Assembly (NCBI GenBank): GCA_964019415.1
Contig: OZ025870.1
Coordinates: forward strand, 6,313,415 to 6,377,414
DNA: 64,000 nucleotides
From: Ianthella basta
Lineage: Eukaryota; Porifera; Demospongiae; Verongiida; Ianthellidae
Direction: 5' to 3'
Part shown: positions 48,000-62,500 of the stretch, piece after piece
How the letters are laid out: each line of letters starts with the position of its first letter
Position numbering within the stretch: the stretch's first letter is position 1
Translations under genes and position numbers: made by a program
Notes under the pieces: generated by a model
Databases searched by the model: none
Told to the model about the DNA's origin: nothing
The model's input: the letters and a program-made list of their open reading frames with translations, nothing else

Positions 48000-48545
48000 C
48001 ATATGTCAACCAACACATACAATGTAATTAAAGTAAGGAGACCCTGTAGTATGCAGTTTGCATGCATACTATGCATGCATGGTCATTGTTTGAGTCTGCA
48101 GGTTCTCATCACTTGTGTGGTCATATAATTTTTTGCTGCACTTGGACATGAATTGGTCACCACCAATGATCACCACCAATATTACACATACACTGGCAGA
48201 TGTACGGCAAAATAGATCACAAACTGAATAGCTTAAGACAGCAATGAAAATTAATCATATCCTATGCTGGGCAATGACTATGTACAATTTGGCTGGTTAA
48301 ACGAGCTCAAATTGCAGAGACTGATGCATGAGTGGCTGTAGGAGAGTACTAGTGGTAAAAAGCTGGAGCATGTAATTTTAAGAGAAATGCAACCTATTCA
48401 AAACAGCAATGCAAAGGCATGATCCTCCAGCAGTATGCACATGCAGAGGTGTGCTTTCTATCCAGTAGCCTACTTCAGCCTGCTTTCCTAGGCCTTGACC
48501 AAGTTGATCCTGCTGTGGAAGCTGCCTTGGGCAATCCCTTGGTGA
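48000..48545. other. Intergenic, nothing recognised
   Basis: AT-rich, short frames only. Confidence 0.45.
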
Positions 48546-48547
48546 TA

Positions 48548-48982
48548 TCGTAAATATTCTAAAAAATTGTGAACATATTCTGCATTTTAAATCTTACATT
48601 CTGCAATTTAGGAGGCAATATTTGCTTTACTGTCTTTTTGTGAAAATTAGAGCCTTCTTGCAAAATTGGAGCGTTCTCTGCCGCCCTTTTAGGATAGCTC
48701 TGCATAGAAGATGGCCGCCACTGGTGCTTTCTTTGTCACAGTATCGTGCGTTAATCGTGGATATCATGTCTACAAGGAGGTATAGAATCCCAGTATTGGA
48801 GAAGCGTTCGTGTTCATCAACCATGGAGACAAAATTAACGGCGAGAACACCTTGCCCTTGCCAAAATTAGAGGTTTTCCCGAACTTTAGAGATGGCCAAT
48901 AAATTGATTTTTAGAGCGGGTCGAGGCAAGGTCGCTGGAAGTTTGCGAACTTTAGATTTTTGACATGTTAGAATATTTACCG
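48548..48982. mobile_element. Candidate TIR element with TA flanks (435 bp)
   Basis: The left end TCGTAAATATTCTAA and the right end (reverse complement CGGTAAATATTCTAA) are inverted; each is flanked by TA (48,546-48,547; 48,983-48,984). The interior is richer in CpG and includes AAGATGGCCGCCA, a YY1-like motif. No transposase frame. Confidence 0.6.
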
Positions 48983-49239
48983 TACATGGCCAGCTCTTTG
49001 GAGTACTTGTGCCCATAGTCTACACACTGGAGATTGAGGCACCTACTGCTCCTCTCTGCATGCTGGATGGAAGGGCATCATCAAAACATACATTTTGGCC
49101 CTGTCCATAAAACTATGTAAATGATTGCACAATCACTATTATGCGGTAGTTGGAGGCAGAATAAGACTATATACCAGTGCAAGTAACAGAGGGCTACTAT
49201 TATGTTATGCACATAATATACTAGAAATAATAAAAATTT

Positions 49240-49360
49240 TCTACAAAAACAGCAAGGATGTAGGGATGGCACTAAAAGTACAGAAACAAGTAAAGGCTGT
49301 TACACAGTGGAGCATTAACCATGGTCCCTACATGCAAGAATGTCGCACCTTATAGTCCTA
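49240..49360 (-). repeat. Single-arm copy of the fold-back family at 47.8 kb
   Basis: Reverse complement of about 47,851-47,965 with few differences. It lacks the second arm and instead joins directly to the inverted family A tail at 49,361. Confidence 0.75.
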
Positions 49361-49448
49361 CAACCTTACATTGAGTACAGTATACATGTAACCTTAGGCT
49401 GAACCAACTGCCCTCCTCTAGTAATAATGTATTCTCTGCAGACATGCT
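49361..49448 (-). repeat. Inverted copy of the family A tail
   Basis: These 88 bp match the reverse complement of about 51,050-51,137 without a difference that I can see. The two copies face each other across 1.6 kb. Confidence 0.85.
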
Positions 49449-49821
49449 ATACACAAGCAATTCAGTAAGTCAGAGCAAATCAGTTTGTGTTCAGTGGGCA
49501 ATGTTTGTTGTTAGGGGATGCAGTCACTGATAATCTTGCCACCATGCCTGGGCATAATCCATTGACATACCATAATCTCTGGCTCTTGAACCTTGAACCT
49601 TGTACCTTGCACTCTAGCCCACCAGCACCCCAAACCCCAGCCAAATAGTTGGTGGTGAAAAAGACTACCATATGCAGCGCAAGTTACAGAGGGTCAGGAC
49701 AAGCATGAGCACCATTGAAGTGCCTGATGCAGCAAGCAATTGTTATTTGGGCAAGGGCAGCAGCAATTGGTACTTCTTGTTTGTAGACATTAAATGGGCT
49801 GCCCTTGTGCAAATAACAATT

Positions 49822-50096
49822 GCTTCTACATGAAATATGAGGACCTTGGATTCACTTAATTGAAAAAACATGCCTACTGCTAGATGTGTCTAAGTCTTTG
49901 GTACCAAGGTGTCTATGTGAATGACAGACTTTGGACTCCCCTAATGGAATAAACATGTGCATTCCGTTAGATGAGCTCAAGTTGGTACTTGGGACAATCC
50001 ACATATAGTAAATAGGCTTTAAATTATTTGAATGGCCCACTAACAGAAAGCACAATGTGTATACTGTGTTAGAGGCCCACTCATAGATTACATTGT

Positions 50097-50152
<56 letters not shown>

Positions 50153-50430
50153 TGTTAAGGTGCTCTCTACATGAAGTATGGGGACCTTGGACTCAATTGA
50201 AAAACATGCCTACTGCTAGATATGTCTAAGTCTTTGGTACGAAGGTGTCTATGTGACTTTGGACTCCCTTAATGGAATAAACATGTGTATTCCGTTAGAT
50301 GAGCTCAAGTTGGTACTTGTGTGGCAATCTGCATATAGTAAAATAGGGTTTAATTGAATGGCCCACTAACGGAAAGCACAATGTGTACATTGTGTTAGAG
50401 GCCCGCTAATGGATTACACATTGTGCATAT
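49822..50430. repeat. Tandem duplication, two ~270-bp units at a 340-bp step
   Basis: Unit 1 (49,822-50,100) and unit 2 (50,162-50,430) share CATGCCTACTGCTAGAT, TGTCTAAGTCTTTGGTAC, GAGCTCAAGTTGGTACTTG and GAAAGCACAATGTGTA. A (CA)n tract sits between them. Both are rich in CCACTAATGGA-like palindromic motifs. No gene. Confidence 0.85.
50098..50149. repeat. (CA)n microsatellite, about 52 bp
   Basis: Pure CA run at the join between the two tandem units. Confidence 0.95.
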
Positions 50431-50849
50431 TTCATTAGTGACCCACTAATGGAATACTATAAATTATATAATATACATTGCCATTTGCACAAAAAGAGTA
50501 TTTGAAGAAGTTAGCATTGGGTTGAAATACTATACATAGCTACTAAAATAATCACATAATGGCAAGTGGTAACATACACGTGGAGTGTGAGTGCAGTAGA
50601 AACCTGTCATGATCACAGTGGATAATGCATGGTAGCAGCCCAGAAGTAACACCTGTAAGATTGATAAACCTCATCTGCTGATTGATAGCATCTCTGTGCC
50701 CAGATGCTATATACCTTAATGTACTTTACACTGCAAGTGACTAGGACAATACATATGTGACTTGTGGGAGCACTATTATATTGATATGTAATATTACAGC
50801 TTTAATTTAAGAGTGTACAAACATTGGCTGCAGTTGAGAAGGCACACAG

Positions 50850-51145
50850 CTTTGTGAACATATCTGCCAGACTAATCACTAAGGATGATGCATACAGTTC
50901 ACATTCCAGAGTGCGTAAAGAAGAGGAGGTAACCACAATCTGATGAACCCACAGAGGAGGAGTAGGGTGTTGTGAACAAGTCAGATGAGCTAAGTGGGTG
51001 TTTTTCTTGCAACTTGTGTATATGGCAGTACACATCTAATGTCTATGGCATGTCTGCAGAGAATACATTATTACTAGAGGAGGGCAGTTGGTTCAGCCTA
51101 AGGTTACATGTATACTGTACTCAATGTAAGGTTGTAATAACAATT
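50850..51145 (+). repeat. Dispersed repeat family A, copy 2 (uninterrupted)
   Basis: Corresponds to 205-245 plus 634-905 without the tRNA-like insert, so it shows what the first copy looked like before insertion. Confidence 0.65.
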
Positions 51146-51149
51146 ACCA

Positions 51150-51740
51150 CTACAATTAAGCTGCACATACACATCCCCCACACATGCATGAGCATACCCC
51201 ACTGCAAACTGTCATCTATGCACTGAAGGATTATAACTTCTCTTTAACTTCTATTACATACAGTGCATCATACAGAGATGATGCTGGACTACATGCAATA
51301 ATGCCTTTTGCAGTTAGAATCATAGTTACATTTATACATAGGTGCAAGCATGTTCACCTTTACATAATGATATCGCACTCCCTGATCAATGTGCATGCAT
51401 TGAAGTGATGCATTATTCACATCTAACCTTTCCTATAATCCAACCCAGCCCATAGTACAACTAAGTACATTCTCACATATGCCCTTTGTGTGCTACCCCT
51501 TGAACTGTTATAAGTGCAAATTTTCCCTCTCAATTTCTAGCATATATCTGAAGCTGCTTCTATAAAAACCATGAATAATGTTAAGTTCACACTCAATGAA
51601 TACTTGAGTAAAGCAACCTATAAATTAGATAACTGCACAGAAGCTGCACTAAGCGTCTGCTAAGAACCGCTTGATAGTACACTGCCGCTGCCATTCAGCA
51701 TACGTATATACTTGCAGTCTGCGACTACTTTCTTCCAGAG
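51150..51740. promoter_or_regulatory. Upstream region of the second collagen-stalk gene
   Basis: Possible TATA boxes at about 51,559 (TATAAAAA) and 51,619 (TATAAAT), some 180 and 120 bp before the ATG. Otherwise no feature. Placement of a TATA box is inference. Confidence 0.35.
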
Positions 51741-52679
51741 ATGAAATTGGGAGTTCTGTGCTTTGCAGCTGCTGTTTGGCCACTGCTAATCCAGCGCAAC
51801 AGTGCTGTAGCATCCCCATCTGACTGCAAAACTCAACCAGCACCAGGACGCCCTGGACGTGACGGCCTTCCAGGACGTGATGGTATCCCAGGGCTTAATG
51901 GCCTTCCTGGGCGCGATGGTCCAGAGGGACCTCCAGGAAGATGCCCTGTTGAAGACGAAATAGGTGAGCTGAGGGCTCAGTTAAATGACACACTGGAGAT
52001 GCTATCGGCATTGAAAGAATCAGAATCAGAGATAAGTTGCAGCTGTAAAAATTGTACTCGCATTTTTGAGGTTGATCTCAGCACGGGGAAGTATGAATAC
52101 GTCTCTCAGTCGGATGTATCTCTCAACTGGAATAGACGACCAACTTCACCTGCTGGTACATGCACCAGGCAAGGTGTGATGACAGCAACCTTTCCACGAC
52201 CAAGACAGGGGCGACAACCATGCAAACTGAAATTTGTCTTTCACTTTCAGTCAAATAGAGCAGGTTTCACGTTTGATATTGCTGACTCACCAACGGTGAA
52301 TGGTTATGGCGGTGATGCTGGCACTACCTCCAATGCAGCAGAGGTACATAGTCTCAATAATCACACCCTTATCTATACCGGCACACTCCCAGGATACCGT
52401 GACTATACCATTGATGGACATTTACTGGTTGACAGTAACATACTCCTTACCAACGTTGTCACCATCACAATTGGAGATGAACTTGTTGAAATCGACAACC
52501 ACCGTGGTGTTCAGCGGCGTTATAAAAGCCCCTATCTTTTTACTCTCAATGGACAAGCAACCACCTATGGGCCAATCAACTTTGACATTCACTTCAGTAT
52601 GAATCGTGTAGTCAGCAGCACATATCGCTCCGGTAAAGGCCTCTGCAAGGTTATGATTCAGGAGTGCTGTTCCCCCTGA
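51741..52679 (+). CDS. Secreted short-collagen protein with unrecognised C-terminal domain
   Basis: Single-exon frame of 312 residues. Signal peptide (LCFAAAVWPLLIQ), then eleven Gly-X-Y triplets (about residues 36-68: GRPGRDGLPGRDGIPG and on), a short amphipathic helix (IGELRAQLNDTLEMLSALKE), a Cys pair cluster (CSCKNC) and about 200 residues that look beta-rich. That region has NHTLIYTG, VTITIGDELVEI, INFDIHFSMN and a final CKVMIQECCSP. N-glycosylation sites NDT, NCT and NHT are present. The layout (signal, collagen stalk, trimerising helix, globular head) resembles C1q/collectin-like proteins, but the head matches no family I recall. Probably secreted and trimeric. Same general design as the gene at 29.6 kb on the other strand, with a different head. 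Confidence 0.8.
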   Translation: MKLGVLCFAAAVWPLLIQRNSAVASPSDCKTQPAPGRPGRDGLPGRDGIPGLNGLPGRDGPEGPPGRCPVEDEIGELRAQLNDTLEMLSALKESESEISCSCKNCTRIFEVDLSTGKYEYVSQSDVSLNWNRRPTSPAGTCTRQGVMTATFPRPRQGRQPCKLKFVFHFQSNRAGFTFDIADSPTVNGYGGDAGTTSNAAEVHSLNNHTLIYTGTLPGYRDYTIDGHLLVDSNILLTNVVTITIGDELVEIDNHRGVQRRYKSPYLFTLNGQATTYGPINFDIHFSMNRVVSSTYRSGKGLCKVMIQECCSP

Positions 52680-52689
52680 CACAGCTTGT

Positions 52690-54285
52690 ATCTCCAACAT
52701 TATCAACAGCTTCTAAGTGTAACCATGTGCAAAGTGCAACTGCAGTAGCTATATAGTATGCATAGTTTGCAGTACAATGGTAGCAATTGAGTGACTGTTT
52801 ATTCTTCACTAGGTCAAATGATTACTGTAAGCTCATTCTTGATGTACTTACAAGAACACTAGCTCTAGGACTGACACTTTCAAGTGTGGTAGTGTGATTT
52901 ATGACTAAGGTGTTGTTCAAGAGTGTCTCTTAACTGCATGCGTCCAACTTGACTTCACTGGTGAGCGGTGAGGCAAATGTTCATATTCTCCACTAATTGC
53001 ATATGCAGGGATGCATTATAAGTGGCATCCAAGTACAAAGGCTGTATGCCAGTCAACAAAGGAACAGAATCTATATTTGATAATTGCATCATCAATATAA
53101 TATGAATGATTAGCTGCCACATCGTTTACACCATCATTGAGTACTGACATGGTACAGTGGAAGAAAGCTGACTGTTAGGTGATATATATGAACTATGTAT
53201 GCAAGTATGTATGCATGCATGAAGATCATGCAGCACCCAACATGACCAGGTGGGAACACTTTGGTTTCCGTTAGGCACAATGCCCGACAACAGAAAACTG
53301 GCACAGTCAGAACTACACTATATAGCTCATGCCCAAACTGGAACATTCTCAATCATAAAGCAACCTGCATGAAGCATACTGCTAATACATGCTGAATGAG
53401 CACCATGAAGCGACTATCACAAGTAAATGCACACTAGCTCATACTGCAGTCCAGCTGAACATTGTGTGACCTAGTTCTAATCATTACATATAAGGCGCAA
53501 TAATCACTGCACTCTTTGGGCATCAGAGTGCTGACATTCCATTGTCTTACCCACTATGGCAAGTTAAGCACTGTAGCCACAGACAGCAATTGAATAGGCT
53601 TCGGAGTGCATTGAAAATAGCAACCAAAATGTATACTCACATCCCAGGCAGAGCAATAATTATGCGTAGTTTGCAATTGGCTGGTTTGATAAGCCCAAAT
53701 TACAGACTGCTTGGGTGGCATGACGGGTGCAGGGCTCTATCAATATGCAATGTAACTTTTGAGGATGAAGATATAGCAACCAAATGTATACATGGCATTG
53801 CATGCCTCTAGGAGATCTGGGCCCATGCCCTATGGAAAATTAATTTAGGCTTTCTGAGACTGACTCTGATGCAACCTCAGAAATGAAAATTATTCTCATT
53901 TTTAATGCAGTTGGCAAAATTTCAACCATGCATGCCCCTTTAGTAGTCATAACATTTGAGTAGAATATTAACACATCAATGCAATATCAGTGACTTTCTT
54001 AGAGCTAGCTTGTGGCCGTTTCTCCGCTAGCTATTTTTCATGTTCTACTGTAACAGTTGCCAAAGAAGAGGTAAGCTAACTGCAAACACTGTAAAACTTT
54101 CTCTTGGAAGTAAGGTTAAAGTACTGGACTTGGTGTGAAGGCACCTCATCCTTATGGGTAGCCATGTTTGCTATTTTTCAATTCCAAACATGAGTAAGTA
54201 TATAGCACTACATTTCTATCATGTTACAGTATACACACAAGAACCACCATCCCTACATAGACAGCAGTACTCTATCAATGGCACA
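52690..54285. other. Intergenic between convergent genes
   Basis: 3' flanks of the collagen-stalk gene (plus) and of GALT (minus). Frames here (for example 53,542-53,811) have no recognisable content. Confidence 0.5.
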
Positions 54286-54287
54286 GT

Positions 54288-57752
<3,465 letters not shown>

Positions 57753-58336
57753 CTATAGCAGATAGAATAAATATACTAGCTGCAATGATAAGTTTGATCA
57801 CAAAAGATGAAATGTCATGCTCATCACATGGGAGTCATATGTCATGTCACGTCACATGTACTGTTACGCATAGCTAATGTTATGTCATGTCATGTCAACA
57901 ACCTTGCACCAGCCACACTCTGACTTAGTTCTCCCTCCTATCAATTGCTTGTTGAAACATCAAGTGTTTCACTTGTGCTCCACTTGTTCACAAAATTAAT
58001 GTTTCACTTGCGGTGAGTACAAATTAAAGCATTTAGTCAACCTTGCATATACACATTATGCCTCACAAGTACTGGGTTAGGGTTAGGGTAGGGTAGGGTA
58101 GGGACCAGGGCTGTGGTAATGGCAATTGGTAATTGTAATTGGAAGTAATTAATTGCACTTTTCTCAGTAATTATAATTTAATTGGAATTGAGATATTTTT
58201 GCTGAAGTAATTGTAATAGTAGTTGATTACCTTCATGTAATTGATACCTAATTACATAATTACACACAATTACATGCCTCCTCCTTTGTCCCCAAGTCCC
58301 CTATACTACATTTGGAGGCTAAAATCCATTGATTAC
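57753..58336. other. GALT upstream intron remainder with simple repeats
   Basis: Contains ATGTC-rich runs (about 57,835-57,895), a short TTAGGG/TAGGG tract (58,075-58,103) and a TAATTG-rich low-complexity stretch (about 58,115-58,275). No GALT exon between 57,753 and the LTR. Confidence 0.6.
58075..58103 (+). repeat. Short telomere-like TTAGGG/TAGGG tract
   Basis: Two to three GGGTTA units followed by GGGTA units. Too short to mean a chromosome end. Confidence 0.7.
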
Positions 58337-58636
58337 TGTGACGTTTCGAGCGTAGTAGGGCGCGTTTCGATCTCGGGGCAAGGACGACAACAGGTCTCAA
58401 CGTCAGAGATTCAATCACAACTGAACCACAGCACTACAAAGATCATTTAATTACAAGCATGCACAGGAAACAGGGCCAAACATCAAAAGATAATACAAAG
58501 CATGCGACTCCATAATACAGCATCAATTATTAACAAACACAAACAAAGCAATACATACGCAGCACATAACTGACACACCAGACACAGCTACAGCATTACA
58601 AGATACAGCATTACACACAAACACAACTTTGTCACA
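58337..58636 (-). repeat. 3' LTR of the Gmr1-like element (300 bp)
   Basis: Read on minus it begins TGTGAC and ends GTCACA, a perfect 6-bp inverted terminal repeat of the TG...CA type, and it is preceded by the polypurine tract. The adjoining host bases (58,332-58,336, ATTAC on plus) are the predicted target duplication. Confidence 0.8.
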
Positions 58637-58642
58637 CCCCTT

Positions 58643-59560
58643 CGCATGTGGGACATGTCAAGTCCGTTTACATAAGGCGAACCCTGAGGTATTCACACCT
58701 TGAAGTGTGAAATTCCTATGTTGCCATGACTACGCTCTCGCTGCATGTGATGTGCGCGTGATTCGAGAGGACTGAGAAATCGAACGTCATATCCGGCGGT
58801 GACAAGGAACAAAATTTAAAAAGACAAGAAGAAGTTTTGGTAAGAGTGAAACAGTGCTGATGTCTTTATCGTTCTCAAACTTTGAAGGGATCGACGTTTC
58901 AAGCCTTTATACAGAGGAATCTCGCACTTCAAACTCGGCGAACGTTGAATGACGTCATGTGCTTGCTTCCGTTTTGTACTCCATATATGGTTTGTCACGA
59001 GAACGTCATGTGATGCGCTCGGCAAAGAGGCTTTCCTGCCATTGCTTTCACAAACCGCCGTTGTCGAAATCGCTGAGACGATTTCTTGGCCAGATAAAGA
59101 TTGAAATGGTTAGCCAAGTGAGTTTTCTAAGTTTTCCATGAGGGATTATGCTTTGCGCCTTTCCTATCTAGAGTTAGGCGACCCGAACTTTCTTGGATAA
59201 AGAAGTAGTCGCTGTTTTCTTGCTATAAGTTCTCAGTAGATTGGTTGATCAACTAATCCCTCATGCAAAAGTTAGATAGTACTGTTGCGCACCCAATGAT
59301 GCTATTCTTTACCCGCTGCGCCCTTCCATTGATTTCGACATCGCCATTTACTGCTATTTCGGTGGCTTCGTAATTGTCACTATAACTCGATTAAAGAAAG
59401 AATTATTAACAACGCTTATACACAGAGTTATAGAAGAGTTCTTTGTCTATACTTTGGTATTTGTCCCGCTCTGATCCAGTTGAGCCTGTAGGAGATATAA
59501 GCAAAAATGCGAAGGGCAAAATCGGCCGCGCATTGTTTACATAGCCATGTCCCACATGCG
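58643..59560. mobile_element. TIR element family B, copy 2 (918 bp), nested in the LTR element
   Basis: Ends CGCATGTGGGACATG/CATGTCCCACATGCG, flanked by TT on each side (58,641-58,642; 59,561-59,562). Same family as 31,055-31,908. It splits the polypurine tract of the LTR element: with one flank copy removed, the minus strand reads AAGGGGGAAGGGG directly before TGTGAC. Non-coding. Confidence 0.85.
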
Positions 59561-62500
59561 TTCCCCCTTAAAATGTCAGATGGGGTGAGGAAAACGTCAA
59601 ATGTCTACGACACACAGGGCCCTCGTGACAGCCCATCTGCGTTTCCATTGTCACACCCTTTCCGGTGCGACATCGTGATTTGGTTGGGCTGCACAACCAG
59701 GGCCCACCGCGTGAGACGCCCATTGGCATTCTTCATTTTCTGGAGCCATGCGAGGGGCTTGTGATCGGTCTGGACCGTGACTGGTTGGCCTTCAAGGTAC
59801 ACATTGAAGTAGGTCAGTGCCCACATGATGGCCAGACATTCTTTCTCAATGACGGAATAGTTCATTTCTCTTGGGAACAGCTTCCTGCTGGTGAATGCTA
59901 CTGGGTGCTCTTCACCCTTCGCATCTTCCTGACTCAACACTGCGCCAAGGCCGTAATCAGATGCATCTGTCTGTAGGAGGAATGGCTTTCCAGGATCAGC
60001 TACCTGCAGCACCGGCTGAGTCATCAAGACTCCTTTGAGGTGGGTAAAGGCCTTCTGACACGGTTGATCAACATTGACCAAGCTAGGCTGACCCTTCTTG
60101 GCCAACTGGGTGAGGGGGCTGCCACCGTTGCAAACCCTGGAATGAACCGTCGATAATACCCTGCGAGCCCAAGAAATGAGCGAACATCCTTCTTGGTCTT
60201 CGGCTCAGGGTAGTTCTGAACTGATCGGACTTTCTCTGGATCTGGTTGCACCTTCCCGCCACCGATCACGTGACCCAGATAACATGTGTGGTCTTGTCTG
60301 AAACGGCACTTTTTCATCTTCACCGTCAGGCCAGCCTGTCGAAGTTGATCAAACACCTCCTGAAGGTGTCGCAGGTGTTCCTGCCAGTTGTGGCTGAACA
60401 CGACAATGTCATCAATGTACACTTGAGCAAACCCCTGACATCCGCACAACACATGGTTCATGGTTCTTTGAAAGGTTGCAGCGGCATTGTGCAGACCGAA
60501 TGGCATCACTTCAAATTCAAACAAGCCGAAGGGGGTTGTGAAAGCTGTCTTCTCTCGCGACTCAGGAGTCAGAGGGATTTGCCAGTACCCTTTGGCAAGG
60601 TCTAAGGTCGACACAACCGAGGCAGTCCCCATGCCCTCAAACACCTCTTCCACTCTTGGCATGGGGTAGGCGTCAAACTTGGCCACCTGGTTCACCTTTC
60701 GGTAATCCACACAAAATCGCACCTCCCCATCTTTCTTGGGGACCAAAACAATCGGTGAAGCCCAAGGGCTGGTTGACGGTTTAATGATGTTCTCGGCCAG
60801 CATCTTGTCCAGTTCTGCCTTCACTGCTGACCTACGAGAATAGGGAACTCGATAAGGTCTCTGGTGGATCGGTGTGGCATCTCCCACGTGGACTTCATGC
60901 TGTATCACGGTTGTACGTCCTGGCTTGTCATTGAAGACTGAAGGATACTGTGAAATCAATGAGAGAAGTTCCTCCCTCTTGGATGCATCGAGATTAGGGC
61001 TGAGCTCTGGGAGGAGATCCGTCCCCATGGGCTTGGAGTCAAAGGAATACAGTTTCTCCTCCAGGTTACTGGCTTCCTGAAGTGGATCTTCCCAATCCTC
61101 CCCTTCTTCGGGTGACTCACCTACATCACTGGCTTCCCATGTCTGTTCTGTCTCACCCTCAACTATGGCCAACAGGGCGGTCTGGGGGTCATTCCACTTC
61201 TTCAGGAGGTTGATGTGAACTATCTTCTTCTCCCTACGTCTCCCCGGGGTCTCTACCTCATAGTCCACATCGTTTAGTCGCCTCAGCACTTGGTAGGGTC
61301 CAGCCCACTCCAATTTGAGTTTGTTGGCCGAACTGGGCAACAGGACTAGCGCCTTGTCCCCAGAGGACAGGGCTCTCTTCTTGGCATGTTGGTCATAGTG
61401 GCTTTTCTGGTGGATTTGAGCTTTCTCAGCAGCTTCTTTCACTACATCAGCCATGTCCTGGAGGCATTCCCGCATCTCCATCATGTGGACAATTGCAGGA
61501 GTCTCCTCCCCTGTCTGTGCTGTCCATGCCTCCTTGAGAACGTCAAGAGGTCCACGCACCCTCCTTCCGAACAGCAGTTCGAATGGGGAGAAGCCAGTTG
61601 ACTCTTGGGGTACTTCTCGGTAGGCGAACAATAAGTATGGCAAATACTCATCCCAGTCCTTCCCCTTCTTGTTCACAAACTTTTTCAGCATCAGCTTGAG
61701 CGTGGCGTTAAACCGTTCCACCAACCCATCCGTTTGGGGGTGGTAGGGGGAAGTACGGATTCTCTTCACTTGCAGTAAATGGTACACTTCCTCCAGGGTG
61801 GCTGACATGAAGTTGGTGCCTTGATCTGTCAGTATCTGCTCTGGGATCCCTAGCCTTGAAAAAATGGACATCAGCTCCTTGGCCACACGTGGCGCTTCTA
61901 CACTTGGAAGGGGCACTGCCTCAGGGTACCGAGTTGCATAATCACAGAAAGTGAGTATAAACCGGTTGCCTCTCCTCGTACGCGGTAAGGGCCCACAATG
62001 TCCATTGCAACTCTCTGAAAGGGTAGTGGTACCAAAGGCATTGGCACCATCTCAGCACGAGCAGGTCGCCGAGGCTGGCTCTTCTGACATACCTCGCAGG
62101 ACTTGCAGTATCTGGCTACCTCCGAAAAGATTCCTGGCCAGTAGTAGCGCTGGAGGATTCGATCCTTGGTCTTTGTGATTCCAAGGTGTCCGGCCATTGG
62201 CACATCATGGGCCAGATGCAACACTACCAGCCGGCACTGTTTGGGTAGTACCAGTTGCTCACAGGCCTTGGCTAGCCCCGCTGACCCTTTTGGCTGCCAG
62301 TGTCTGTACAGGAGTCCCTCCTGTTGGTAAAAGTAAACTCGTTCCTCTGCTGGCCCCTCAATGACCAGGCCACGGGCTTTCTCTAGGGTGGGGTCACTTT
62401 GCTGCCAAGCTCTCAACTCCACTGCAGTGGCTGGCAGCCCTTGTTCACCCCCTTCCTGTACTTTGTCCTCTGTACCTGTCACCTCTGACTCTGACTCTGT

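Noticed and set aside
58075-58103. Telomere end
   Set aside because: Only a few degenerate units, with genes and repeats on both sides.
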